DNA of 64,000 nucleotides from Fratercula arctica. Lineage: Eukaryota; Chordata; Aves; Charadriiformes; Alcidae. Made by a program: the position numbers and the translations under genes. Below the pieces are notes generated by a model. That model had not been told where the DNA came from. It was given only the letters and a program-made list of their open reading frames with translations, and made no database searches. Location of the stretch: the NCBI GenBank assembly GCA_947846985.1, contig CANTUZ010000004.1, positions 11,274,927 to 11,338,926 on the forward strand, in the 5' to 3' direction. How positions within the stretch are numbered: the first letter of the stretch is position 1; each line of letters begins with the position of its first letter. Of this stretch, positions 23,391 to 35,300 are shown in pieces.

Positions 23391-23530
23391 AGATTTTAAT
23401 CCCAGTTTACACTCAAATTGTGTCTGTGATCATCACAGGCTACTTACATTGCTTACTGTACTTAAATTCTCATTTGCTAAAAGGGGCATGACAGAAGGTT
23501 ATTTAATGAAGAGAATTTTACATCTGAATC
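23391..23530 (-). mobile_element. MIR SINE, antisense (ancient)
   Basis: The plus strand reads as a diverged reverse-complement MIR: TTTTAATCCCAGTTTACAC, then GTGTCTGTGATCATCACAGGC (for GCTGTGTGACCTTGGGCAAG), TACTTACATTGCTTACTGTAC, TTAAATTCTCATTTGCTAAAAGGGG (for CAGTTTCCTCATCTGTAAAATGGGG) and TTATTTAATGAAGAG. The blocks are in the right order and at the right spacing over about 140 bases. It lies inside a 141-codon plus-strand frame, so that frame is not a gene. Confidence 0.62.
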
Positions 23531-23612
23531 AGTTGCCTCTGAAGCAACATATTGAGGTAAGACACATTGAGAGATTATCATGTCCCACAGCAACAGTGCA
23601 CATTTTAAATTC

Positions 23613-23658
23613 ATTTGGACTAGATGATCTCCAAGGTCCCTTCCAACCTAGGTGATTC
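23613..23658 (+). mobile_element. CR1 LINE, extreme 3' tail only
   Basis: TTGGACTAGATGATCTCCAAGGTCCCTTCCAACCTAGGTGATTC is the terminal 45 bases or so of CR1 in plus orientation. The frame that crosses it ends in the peptide LDDLQGPFQPR, read from the repeat. A GC-richer segment of unknown origin follows to about 23,870. Confidence 0.85.
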
Positions 23659-25680
23659 GGTCCAGGCAGTGCCTGGTGACCCCTGGCTCCCCGCATTGCC
23701 CAAGACAGTGTCCAACAGCCCCCCCTCTCCCTGTGAACTCTGGTCTCTCTCTAACACTGGGACTGTCCAGTCAGTCCGTGCAGCAGTAAAAAGGGAGGAC
23801 AGAGGCAGCATGCTTGGAGAATGCAAGTGACTTTGGCCAGTACCCGCTTTTCTCCCTGACAATATTGCCTCTGCTGTGAGGGATTAGCTTCCTCAGACAG
23901 TCCTATCAGGACTGCAAGGTTCTCAGGCCTGAAATGGAGTGTTCGGCCTTGCCTGGACTCAGACTATTGTTTTGTAATAAAAGTTACAAATTGAACTTCA
24001 GCAAACAGTCTTAGTGAATAAATGGTGCAGCTGATGCTATAGTCTTTGAGTAGAAGAGACCTTATAGTTCCTGTCTCGAGAATGTCAGCTAACACATAAC
24101 CTGAGGTCTGCACCATTGACATCCTGCACCTTTATTCTTATTTTGCCTGCTCTTTTCATCTGCTGACTGTTGTTCCCGTTCGTGTTGGCCTATGCCTAGG
24201 AAAGCATTTTCATTACTGAATAGGGGAGGCATGGGAATTCAGATGCCTTCTTCAGAGCATAATAAGATTATAAGAGGAGTCACGAGACTGTTACCTCTGT
24301 TCATTGTTTGCATTAATTTAGACTTAGTAACGATGAAAATCCCTTTTCCCTGTTCAGTTACTGGATTCTTAAAGCTGTCAGCTTGTCCTGGTTGGAAACA
24401 GAATTTCAGTAAAACCCTCCTCGAAAGACTGCAAGAAATGTTCCTAAGCCAACTATTGTCATTAAACATTTAGTAAGAAGATTCAGTTTAAAACACTGTG
24501 AGTTGGCCACCACTTCATTTAATTAACATTGATTCTGAAAGCACAATATAAATGTTAGTGCTTTTTTTAATCACTCTTTCTTCATATTCCAGTTGCAATG
24601 ATTCTAAAGCTTATATGATTATAATCATCGTGCTCAAAGTAAAAGGATTTTTCCCATGCCTTCCATTCCTTAAATTGTTTTTAGATTTCCCAAGGGGCAC
24701 GTATTGTGTAAGATTATGATGATAAAGATTTTAAGGCAATTATGTTTCTTTAGTTGGAAGCTGAAGTTAATGTTTTTGAAGGTTGCATTCCCAAGAGCCT
24801 TGGTATAAACAGAAGCCATAATGCCCCTCCTTTACATCTAAGTCGACCAACCGTCAAAAACAAGGCAGAAAGGCTAGCCTACCTTTGTGAACCACACGTC
24901 AATTTTTCACTTAATATATCTGCTTTTGGTTGACTAGAAGATGTCTATAACAGAACATTAACAAACACTGTAATTTGCTGGGGTCAGCCAGGTCTGTAGC
25001 TTTGTGACTCTGAGCCCTCTTAAATTATGCTATCAGCTTTCAAAACCTTATTAGGTTTAACCCATTTCGGCGCCACTGGCTTCTCGGAATCACCAATACC
25101 CCTCTAATCAGAAAACCGCAGAGAAGCCAATCTGCTGCTATCAGAAACCTCAGTGCAATTTTGTGTATTAATATTTCAGAAAGCATGTAGGAACACATGC
25201 TCCCTGCTGAGCATTACAACCAGGAAAGCTACAGTAACAGCCGAGATGGATCACCAGTAAACGTGGCCAGGGAAACTTGCTGCTGTCTCTTGTCTGGCTG
25301 TGGATTTGGTAACCAAAGAAGGGAAAATTAAATGGGTTATTTGGCTTGCGATTAATAGATTCCCATAACTGTCCAGTGAGACAACACACTGAAGCTGCAT
25401 TTCTCACAGGAATAGAAAATACCTAGAACAGCATCTAAGGGTGAAATTTTTTGTGCCATTGCCCTGTGGCTGATGTCACAGACCTTTTGTTTTCCCTTTC
25501 TCTCCCCACCTCTGGTGAAGACACTGTTGCAGCCTTTCTGAAGCGCTTCTCGGCCATAGTTAGCTGTGCACCCTCAGCGGGGATCAGGCTCTTACTGGGC
25601 TGAACATTCCAGCCACTGGAAAGGGAAAAAAAGAGAATGGTTTTCCAGTGGCAAAAAACTAGACCTCTCGCTTTCCTGGC
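23659..25680. other. Non-coding DNA upstream of the CpG island
   Basis: No gene recognised. 23,660-23,990 is GC-richer than its surroundings, has overlapping frames on both strands and ends near TTTTGTAATAAAAG, which contains a polyadenylation-like AATAAA. That could be a decayed LTR, but no boundaries were found. From 25,000 on, the sequence becomes gradually richer in GC toward the island. Confidence 0.5.
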
Positions 25681-26140
25681 GGATCAGGGCCTGGGCCGGG
25701 GGCCTCGGGGCAGGCCCGGGGTGGGGCGGTGTGGCCTCAGCCCACCCTTCAACTTTGCCAAGGGCGGCAACCACAAACCTGAGGTGGCGGCTGTAGCCAC
25801 GGCGATTCCCTTCTCCCTCAGGCGGTAAAGGCTGAGGGGGGCCCGGGCGCCCGCTTTGGCGCCGGGCGGGGCCGCCCAAGAGCGAAGTGAAGTACGGCTC
25901 GGCGCATCCAGCGCTACGGAGGAGACGGAAAGACCGCCGGGTGCGGGCGTGCAGGTGGTGTGAGTTTTTTAATTATTTTTTTTTCCTCACTTTGGACCCG
26001 TTTTGCCTCACGGCGGTGCGGGCAAAGCTGCCTCTCCCTCCTCTCCCCTCCCCGCCCCTCCGCCTCAAGGCTTGTCCGTCGCGGGCGGGAAGACCCCTCG
26101 TCCCTGCCCTCCTTCGGGAAGCAATGCCGGCATTAAATTC
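25681..26140. promoter_or_regulatory. CpG island, probable promoter and first exon
   Basis: I count about 40 CpG dinucleotides by eye in these 460 bases, against almost none in the surrounding AT-rich DNA. It holds a perfect Sp1/KLF GC box, GGGCGGGGCC (25,864-25,873), and a second, GGGGCGGT (25,723-25,730). No TATA box is evident, as is usual for CpG-island promoters. If transcription runs rightward, a splice donor GGT|GTGAGT at 25,959/25,960 would close a first exon. Frames of 63-95 codons cross the island on both strands but are arginine-, proline- and glycine-rich, as expected from composition. They have no known domain and are left out as genes. Direction and gene identity are not determined. 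Confidence 0.8.
25864..25873 (+). promoter_or_regulatory. Sp1/KLF GC box
   Basis: GGGCGGGGCC, a perfect match to the canonical GC box, in the densest part of the CpG island and about 90 bases before the candidate splice donor. Confidence 0.7.
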
Positions 26141-26213
26141 AGCAATTCCAAACTTTCTGCTCTGTTAAAGTAAAATGAGAGCTACTTGGAAAGCTTAAGT
26201 CTTACCTATATTT

Positions 26214-26325
26214 AAAAAAAAAAAAAACAAAAAAACCAAAAAAACACAAAACAAAAAAAACCAACCAAACAAACAAACAAAAAAACACAAACAAAAAACC
26301 AACCAAAGAAAAACCAAAACCACCA
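26214..26325 (+). repeat. A/C-only low-complexity tract (AAAC/AACC type)
   Basis: From 26,214 to 26,307 the plus strand has only A and C (94 bases). A single G then interrupts, and A/C resumes to 26,325. It is built from A runs, AAAC and AACC units. It begins about 75 bases after the CpG island ends. Imperfect (AAAC)n with poly(A) is probably simple-repeat expansion. Confidence 0.9.
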
Positions 26326-29300
26326 TAAAATATGTGTAAAATCAGCTTTTCACTGACGCTTGTGGTATTTGGTGAGGTGTTTTTTTGTGGAGCAGGCGAT
26401 TGAAAGACGGTATCAGCTTATGTTTGTCTCAGCTTTAACTTGCTTGGAAATCATCTCTCTGAAAGCTTCCAAAATAAGAAGTAAATTTAGAAAATACGAA
26501 AATAAGTCTTCCAGTGGAAAAAAAGTACATCTGTACACGCGTAAGTTGGAGGGCCTATATAATGCTTCAGTGTTGAGCTGTCCCTCATCTCACCAGCTTT
26601 TTTTTTTTGCACTAGGCTGTAGAAGTTAACAATAATTTGGGTTGCTGTTTGGAAATTGGCTTAAGGGGCCCTTCAGGACTGTCTCATCTCTTCAGGCTTT
26701 AATTTTTTTTTATTTTTTTTTTTTAACTTCCTTCAGGCTAGTGCACAGAACGTGCTTGTGTTCTTTGGGACTTTTGTACATAAACTATGAAATGAAAATA
26801 ACTTTTGAGTTTTAGACAGAAGCATATCGGTTGGACCTCATAGGTTATGGGGACATAGAGAACCCAAAAACTCAGGAAAGCTACTGTTTGCATTATAATC
26901 TAAAAATTTAGCAGGTTATGCCAGGAGTTGTCCTGACTCCAGGGAATTCGAATTTGAGATGTTGCCAAAAGTCGCTAAAGCTTATGAAGCCAACAAAATT
27001 ATACTTTTTTTTTTTTTTTTAAACTTATTTTCCCTATGTTAATGTTAACTGTATTCTAAAGGTATTGTCCTGGTCAGATCAGAAATACATACAGCATTGT
27101 AATAGCAAAACTTGATGGTGCTTGGTACTTTATAGTCTTAAACTGTTTGCTGGAGCAGGTGATGCTTTACCTTATCAAAACCTAAATATATATATTTATT
27201 TTTTTTAGTACTCTTCGAGATCTGTAAGTTTTTCAGGCACACTCTTCTCACCAGCAACAGCTTCCTCCGTGCTTTCATATCCTGTTTTAGCACTGTCTTT
27301 GCACCAAGAGATTGTGGTGTGCTTACTCTTTGGCTTAAATCTTTTCTACCTTGTATGACATATTAATAATATTAGCAAGAGAGACAGATTTACCCTGCTC
27401 GAGTAAGATAGCTGGCAAGGTGAACTGTTCATGCAGGATGTGAGAGATTTCTAGTTCTCAGTCATATCTCACAGTAGGGTTCCCTAACGCATTTTAAGCT
27501 ATTACATAAAAGGTAGTATTTGCACTTCTCTGTTTTTAAAAACAAGTGCATAAAACCAGTGAGTGATCTCAACAGCCAAAAAACCCTTCAGAACTAAATT
27601 AAGTTCATCCATTTTGATCATCTTCTGGGTATTTTTAGACCCCTTTTTACTTTCTGATCAGTATTTTAATCAGGAAAAATATTTCATTTCACTTCTTAAA
27701 CACTGTCTTTGACCTTAGCCAGTCATTTCATAGCTCATGCATGTTCTGTAGGCGCTCAAAGCACAACCAACAACTCTTTGAGTTTTTGTCAACCAACTCG
27801 TTGCGTATCCTAGACTGACATCCAAGATCAGATTATTTGAAAATATGTTCTTGCTGTCTAATTTCCTTTGTAGTTTTCAGAGTGATTGGCAATTTGAATG
27901 ACTCTGGAAACTTACTAATGCCTAAGAAAAACTAGGCTTGTCCATTTCTGCTTAAAGACCAAAGGATACAAAGAGTAAATCCTTGCACATGTAGCAAACT
28001 TATACCAAGTTTTGTTTTGTACTTCACATTATTCAATTTTTATATTACAACTCTTCTTCATCTGAGAAAAGGAAGTTAAAAGAATTAAACTTTTTGCAAA
28101 GCATTTTGAAGATGAGTGCTCAAGATTTAATATTTATTGTATTTTTATTGATCCATTCAGTACTTAGTTTGATAGTGGATAAAGGAGGAAGCTTTTAGGC
28201 ACTAGTTTATAATGTCAAAATGAAAAAGTAATGCAAAACTTCTCATAAAGAGTGGTAGCACCAGGAAGAAAAGAGCAACTGTATCTATCAGTAGCTAACT
28301 TGACATTCTTCCTGTTTTGTCAGTTATAAGAAAAAAAAAGTTATATATAAACACAGAAAAGGAGCTTACCCAAATAGATATCCTAATTTCAGGATAACAA
28401 CCTGTCTCTAGTGGTGCATTTTTTCTTTGGGAGACAAAAATACTTGATAAAACTTTTTTTTAGAAACATTTGCTAAATAACTCAAGTAACTTTCTGGTGA
28501 TACAATGAGAAAGCTGAACAAAAGAAACCTACTTTAATATTTAGTAATTTGGAGTTGTTTTTCTTATTGCTAATAGCACATTTAAAATGTGGAGTTGTAT
28601 CTACTAGTGCCATCCTTCTGATGAGTTGGAAAAGTCAGATCCTGTAAAGGAAAAGAGAAAGTTAATCTTTAATTCCACAATTATTCCATAGCCTTATGAA
28701 GATAGCCATCTTAATGCCAATATGACAAGAGAAAGAGATAAAGCTGTCTTATGGTATTGTGATTTTTTTATTTTGTTCTCTGGAATGATGCTGGGGCAGA
28801 GGTAGTGGACTATAGTTTATCACTGAACAAAGCTGAACCACCTTCTAGTCTCTTATGCATAGATTCTTATGACAAGATTATGGAAATCCGCAGCTCATCC
28901 AGTTGTCCAAGGCTGGATTATAGAAATTCTCAAGCACACGAGGAACATTACTAGCTATGACTATAGTTGTGGAACTTATTTCTTGTGTGAGTAATCCTAA
29001 AACAAGCAAGTAAACCATTTTTTAATTTATTTTTTTTTTTACCTGCCTAAGCCCCCTGATCCCATTTTCTTTAGTGGCACTGTTGGCATGAGTATGGATT
29101 AAAAGATCAGAGAAACGATGAAATGTATGAAGTCTCTCATACCTGTTTTCTGGATAAGGCTCTACATGTCAAATTACTATCTTTGGAGAAATCCGTGTCT
29201 ATTTCCAATCTGATCAGTGTAACTAAAATAATTTTTCTTATGGTGTAGACTGTTGGGGGGCCCTCCAGGAAAGGTCCTCCAGACACCCCTCTCCTTTTTT

Positions 29301-32300
29301 GCAACTTAAAAGGCTTTGAAGTAGGAAATATAAATATAGTTAAGGAGAAAAAAAAATTAAATATAAGAAAGATGAGTATACATGCACACATTTGTTTACA
29401 GAAGTGTTGAGGAATACGTTCTCCAGATTGGGGGTAGGGGGCAAAGGGGGGGTACAGATGTCACTGGTGCTTATCTTATAGTAATTTCATATTTTCAAAC
29501 TCAAAAATTATCCTCATTTAATAGCAAGCTAGAAATGAAACCACTTCTTGAAATAGTCTTGAGGCAGAAATCTTCATGCCATGTAATAAAATATATTTTT
29601 CTCAATTAAAGAAAACATTTCCATTGCTCTTTTTCCCAGCCAAAGAAGATTGGCTAGGAGAAACACAGTTTTATTGTGCTTCCAAGAGGATTCAGGCAAA
29701 AGCTTCTTTTGCTGAATTAAAAACCTAGGCAAGCTTGCCTTTTGTTACAACAGGTAAAGGCCTTCTTCCACACCTTGTTGGATCCTGCAAGGTCAGCATA
29801 TCTAGATGATGCGATCTACATGGGGGTCTTATATTTTTGCTTTGTCCACAGTCTCCTCCAGGAACCCTGTTTCCCTTTGAATGGCGTTCTCTTGATCTGC
29901 TGCTTGGCTTCATCTTCCCAGAACCAGAGTTCAGAGAATATTGCCTCTTCCATCGAAGTTTCTAAGCCATGTTTTTAATGCACATTTCAATTAATTCAGG
30001 TTTGTTTTTTTTTTTCTTGCCCTCCACTTTCTGCAGTTTAATTTTGACTCCGTTTGCTTCCCCAAATATCCTGGGAACTGTACTGTTAAAGAATGACAGA
30101 GATTTCTTTCCCTAATGATTAGATACCCCCGCTGTCTCACTACCTTGCTTCCAGCAATGCAAAACTGATGAAAATCAATGAAGGTCTTGCACAGTTTTAC
30201 ATAACATTGTTTTTCTGTCACATTTCTGGAAGCCACATCTTACCTTTACAATTTCATCATAATATATAGCAAGTTCAGAACGAGTCTGTATTTGACTGGA
30301 AGAATGCAGAGAAATGTGTCAGTGAACTAATGTTTTGCTGTGGCTTTGTGTAATGCAGTTATTACTTGAAATTTAAAAGCTCATGTGGGGGTTGCCTACT
30401 TCCTTCTGAGTTATTAACGTCTCGTGCACTTTTTACAAGCTGAGTTGTAATTCATGGGAAAAACCGATGTACTGTAAAGCATTCTACATGTGCAGGCAGT
30501 ACAGTTGCAGACATACAGTGATAATGAAATACGTGCTTTCTCACTGCACATCACTTGTCCAGTCTTTCTGCCAATCGTCAGCATAAATAAACAATTCTTG
30601 CAAATTTGCTTTAAGTTCATCAATATGTCTGCAGGCTTTTGGGCCTCTAACTGACTTTTCTGCACCTCATTCACACATCTCTAACCACAAGGCTGTAAAG
30701 TTAACCCTTGTTTACAGAAGTGTCTTGCCAACTGTTGTTCACAAATCATTCCTGATAACCAGATAGAGCGCATTTGTTAAGAAGCTTCAGAAACACTTGA
30801 TTGTTGTTAACTATACTTTGAAATTGCTCTTGTCAAAATTACGTTGGTGTCTAACTGTTGGGACCGAAATTGGGAGATTAAAGGATTAATTAGCTGTAAA
30901 CCTGCCTTTGTAGATTTATTAGAATGAAAAGAGCTGAAAAATAATCAGGAGTAGCCTAGAGTTTTCGATTCTTACGAACTTTAATAGCTAATAATCTGAT
31001 TGTGCATTGCTGCAGTCTTAGTGTCAATGGGTGCATCAACAGTCTCTGAATATTTGGGAGGATGGAAACCTTTATGCATACATACCAATTAGTACATATA
31101 TCCCCAATTTAATGTATGTTACAAAAATAATGTGTATGGAAACAGACCATCAGTTGCTTTTCATGAAGGCTAAAAAGATTTGCGGGTTGTACCAGTTCTT
31201 TCATTAAATCCATTTCTGAAGAAGGGATGTTTGTTTCCTTTCTTTAAAAGAAAGCAATTGGTTTGACATAATGCATTCAGGACTGCACGTAGCTGTGATG
31301 TGATTTGTTACTGTATCTATAAACAGGTTTAGTTGCTCTTCAAAAACAGTCTTTTCCATGGTCTGGAAGTCAAGAGTATTCCATACAGTTACCTAATTTG
31401 TGTTAATTTCTGTAAAACCAGGATATTTTTGTACAACTGATAAGTAAGAGCAATTTCAGGTAACACAGAAACATTCTTTTTTTCAGAATTTTCAAGAAGC
31501 TGTCAAGAAAATTATTTTGGGTGTTAGAGGTTTAGAATTGAGAAAAATTTCTAAGCTGCCTTTTTATACTGTGTACCTCAGTGCCTAAAGCACTTGCCTG
31601 GCTATTTTTTATCCTGCATCTCACTTCTAAACAATAGTCATTTTAAGTTTTTTTAAAAATATGTGACTACTTAGAGGCAGTTTGGGCCTTTTGAAAGTCA
31701 TTATATTTAAATATGTAGGTAGGTATTTACAGGCTGTTCCTATTGTTACAACCTAACCCTAGAAGGATGCCAAAAGTTAAACAGACCATTCTTATATTTT
31801 TTTCTTATTTTTTTTTTTTTCCAAAAGTCTCCCACCCTTTTTCTCATGTAACTGGAAAGCCTTCTGACAGCGTAGAATTAAGATTCTTGCTTTGTAATTT
31901 TACTGATTGAAGTAGTTCCTTTATGATATAATGCATATGGTAACAATTAATTTGCACTTGCAGTGCATATGACACAATAGTACTGTGCCTGGTAGAATGC
32001 TTTTGCATCAGTGATTACATGACTGATTTTTTTTCTGATTGTCAGTTTTTTTCAATTGGATATGCTGCTTAAGAGAGCTTTTGCACTCCCCTGCAAAATC
32101 AACAAAACAAAATATTTCTAGATGTCTTTGTTAGTGTAGATCTCTTAGTTGCTTTGATAACATCGGCAGCTGTTAATTATTATTTTGGAACTGATTTTTC
32201 CTGTTTCAATACTCTTGCTTCAGAACAAGAGCTTTATGTCTTGTTGAGGTTTCTTGCACATTGTTGACTTCCATTCACATCAGAGGAAATTGAGTTGCAT

Positions 32301-35300
32301 GCAGTACTCCAACAAAATTGTTCGGTATTATTCAGTATTACCTTAAAAGATAATATAACGAAATTTAGTGTCCAGCCAAAGTCTGAATAACTGCTAATGG
32401 TATCCTGTCAGAGTGAATCAGAAACTCAATACTGGACAGAGCAGTAAGTGTTACTCATTTCTAACATTGCCAGCAGAAATAACAGAACAAATGGGAAGGT
32501 ACAGCACTGTGAGTTATCTGTGTAATTGGCACCACCTAAAGCTGACCTTTATGTTTCCAGAGCATAATGTATATCTTGGGTACACAGCAAGAGGAGAAAT
32601 AATGAAATTGACAGGCTGGACTCATCATTGAAAAAAAATATATAATCCATTTTACATTGACACATAATTCTTTGAGATTCTGGAAGCCATCCAAAATCCA
32701 TTTTAGTATTTTCAGACAAATGGCTGACACATTAATGATCAGCTATTTAAGGCCAGCAGTTTAAAATAGAGTGGTCTACTTGTTCCAAATGAGATTTAAT
32801 GTTTGAAAAGGAGTTTAGTGTTCAGCTGTATGTGCAACATCTAAAAACATAAATTGACCTCTGAGAAGGAACATGCCTGCATACATATCTGTTTACATGC
32901 ACATCTCATGATGTTAATAGTGTCATAAAAGTTGATCAGTTTGATTAAATGCCTTTATCATTCTCTAGTAATGTACACAGTGGTATGTGCGCTATCTTAT
33001 TAAAGTTTTACTTATGAAAGGCAAGCTGGTTATAAAATGTTCTGTCTGCTGTGACATATTGGAAGACACATGGTGTGTATACCCAAATCACATATCAGAT
33101 ATCACTTTTCTAATTAATAAACATTGTGGCAAAATTTTGCTCTAAGCATATTTTGACTTTTGCTGCATATGTTTTTAAAAGTATGTTCCAAATGCTGGCC
33201 TGTTATGTTCTATCATTCTTTATTTCATAACTTAGTAATCACAACAGATTTTTGTAGATGTACTGCCTACTGACAAACAGCATCTTGGTCAATACAATTT
33301 ATTCAAATGCAAAGAAAGCATTAGCTGTGTTTAATATCATTCTCAGCATTACACATAACTGAACCAATGCTTTATTATGCTCCAGTGGTGATATACAAAA
33401 TAATACCTACAGCAAGATGAGGTATAGTTCACAGAATTTCACAGTGCTTTTAACAAGAATAAAGCTAAAGCTTAAGAGAATTAATTGCAACATTGGATGT
33501 AGAGCACTCTGGATTATCTTTCTTGATCATTTGGTTGAAAAAACATTTCCTACACATGCTTTCTCAATACAAGATCAGAATAATTACAGCTAAGTAAATG
33601 CCTCAAAAAAACTCTTGTTTACACTGATGCTAAGTTGCCCTTGCCTGTGCTTATACCTTTTCCCTGCTTGCCTCAGCTGTTTTAATGAATAGCTTAATAC
33701 GAAAAATGTGTGCGGAAAGGGCTTTCTCTTAAGACTTTTTGGTAATTCTTTTTGAAGTTATGACTCTCAAAAGACAGTAATTGCTCAAGAAATATCATTA
33801 TAAGAAGTATTTGGACCAGTCATACTGTAGATCACATAGTGTGTGTCCGGTCCTAATTAAAGACATAATTAAAGATGGTTGGACACTAGTTTAGAAGGTT
33901 TGATGAATATTACTCAAGTATGCTAGCTAAAACTTTTGGACAATGCAAAATGGGGAAAAGGCGCGAAGTTCTTTAACCTGCTTTTCTCGGAGACCATGAC
34001 ATGGTGCCAGATTTTCACTCAGAGCCTGGAGAAAAGTTTTGGCATGGGCTTGCGACTGGTGTCCCCCTCTAGTGCGCACTCAGCTTCAAGTGAGGCTGCT
34101 TTGAGGAGGGGACTGAACCGGGGGACATCCAGAATTCCTTTCCAAACTAGATTATTCTCTTGATTTCTTTCATGACCAGCTCCTGCCCCCATCAAGCTAA
34201 GTCATACCAGTGAATTTGCTTCATTCTTCTGAACTTACCTTTTTTCCTCACTTGCTCTCCCATTAACTCAGCTTGCAAATCAGTGCTCCTGCTCAGCTGT
34301 TCTGCTGGTGGGACTTGCAGAGGCAGCTGAGCTGCGTTAGGCTTTGCGGAAGCTGCTTCCTTGAGCCGTGGTGATTATCAGCCTTCTGTTTTCGGCTGTA
34401 GAACAACACATTAGTTGTCTTTGTATTCGATGTACTTAATTTTCATCCTGTCGCTGCATGCTGAGAGGAGTAAACGTATTCTTTTAACTGATGACATTTA
34501 GTTTAATCGCCCATGTCAGGATCTTGATTTTACCCTGGAGCTGATGGTGTATCAGGACCCTCACTCCTGCCTGTGCTGGAAAGGGGGTGTATAGACCTGG
34601 CTATCTGAAGGTCCCACAAATGCATAGTGATCTTGTACGGTATCTTCTGGTGGTAACTGAGCTATCTGGAAGTAAGAAAAGCTTTGCAAATGTGTCCTTC
34701 CCAAAAAACTAAAATAGCTTAGTCAAAATGCAAATAAAATGCTTCAGTAGGCAAACCCATTTGTTCAGGCCTAGTTCTGCATGACCCCTGTTTTACAGGG
34801 AGTTATTCTCAAAGACCTTGTCCACGTTAGGAGGGTCCTGCTCTTGAATGGTACTGTGCTGGTGCAATGAAGCCGTTTAATTCATTAATTGCTCAGCTGA
34901 TATGAGGTAGTAAGCAGTTGTGTGTGGAAGTGTGAGGGAGAAGGACTTGCGGCACAGGGCAGGAGGTACAGCACTCCCTGAAAGCACCTTCCTGTGGCTG
35001 CCAGAAGGATGACTGGCTGCTTCTTTAGAGTTCTTTCAACAAGGAGGGTTCTGCAGTAAGGTAAAGAGTGCTAACAAAAGCTTAACTAGCCCTGTTAAAA
35101 ACAGTAAACTTAAGCAACTTTCTGTGCCTTGGTGAAGCAAAGAAATGGACAGGAGAATATGGTTTGGTTTTGTGGTACAGAATGGATGAGTCACCAGGTA
35201 AAACATTTGAAAAAAGTGAGAACACCAGGGTTTGATTGAGTTGTGCTACTATCTTCATTCTTCTTAGAATTTTTAATGAAATAAATAAAATCCCTACAGG

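Noticed and set aside
23230..23655. 141-codon plus-strand frame as a gene
   Set aside because: It runs through an antisense MIR and ends inside a CR1 tail. The last residues are translated repeat, and no domain is present.
25566..26168. Arg/Pro/Gly-rich frames crossing the CpG island
   Set aside because: Frames on both strands overlap in several phases, as expected from GC-rich composition. No domain was found.
29742..29978. Peptide with YLDDAIYMG as a reverse-transcriptase YxDD motif
   Set aside because: Neighbouring residues do not fit any reverse-transcriptase block, and no other RT motif was found nearby.
34030..34160. tRNA-like B-box (GGTTCAGTCCC on the minus strand) as a SINE or tRNA
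   Set aside because: It differs from the B-box at key positions, and no A-box or cloverleaf could be found.
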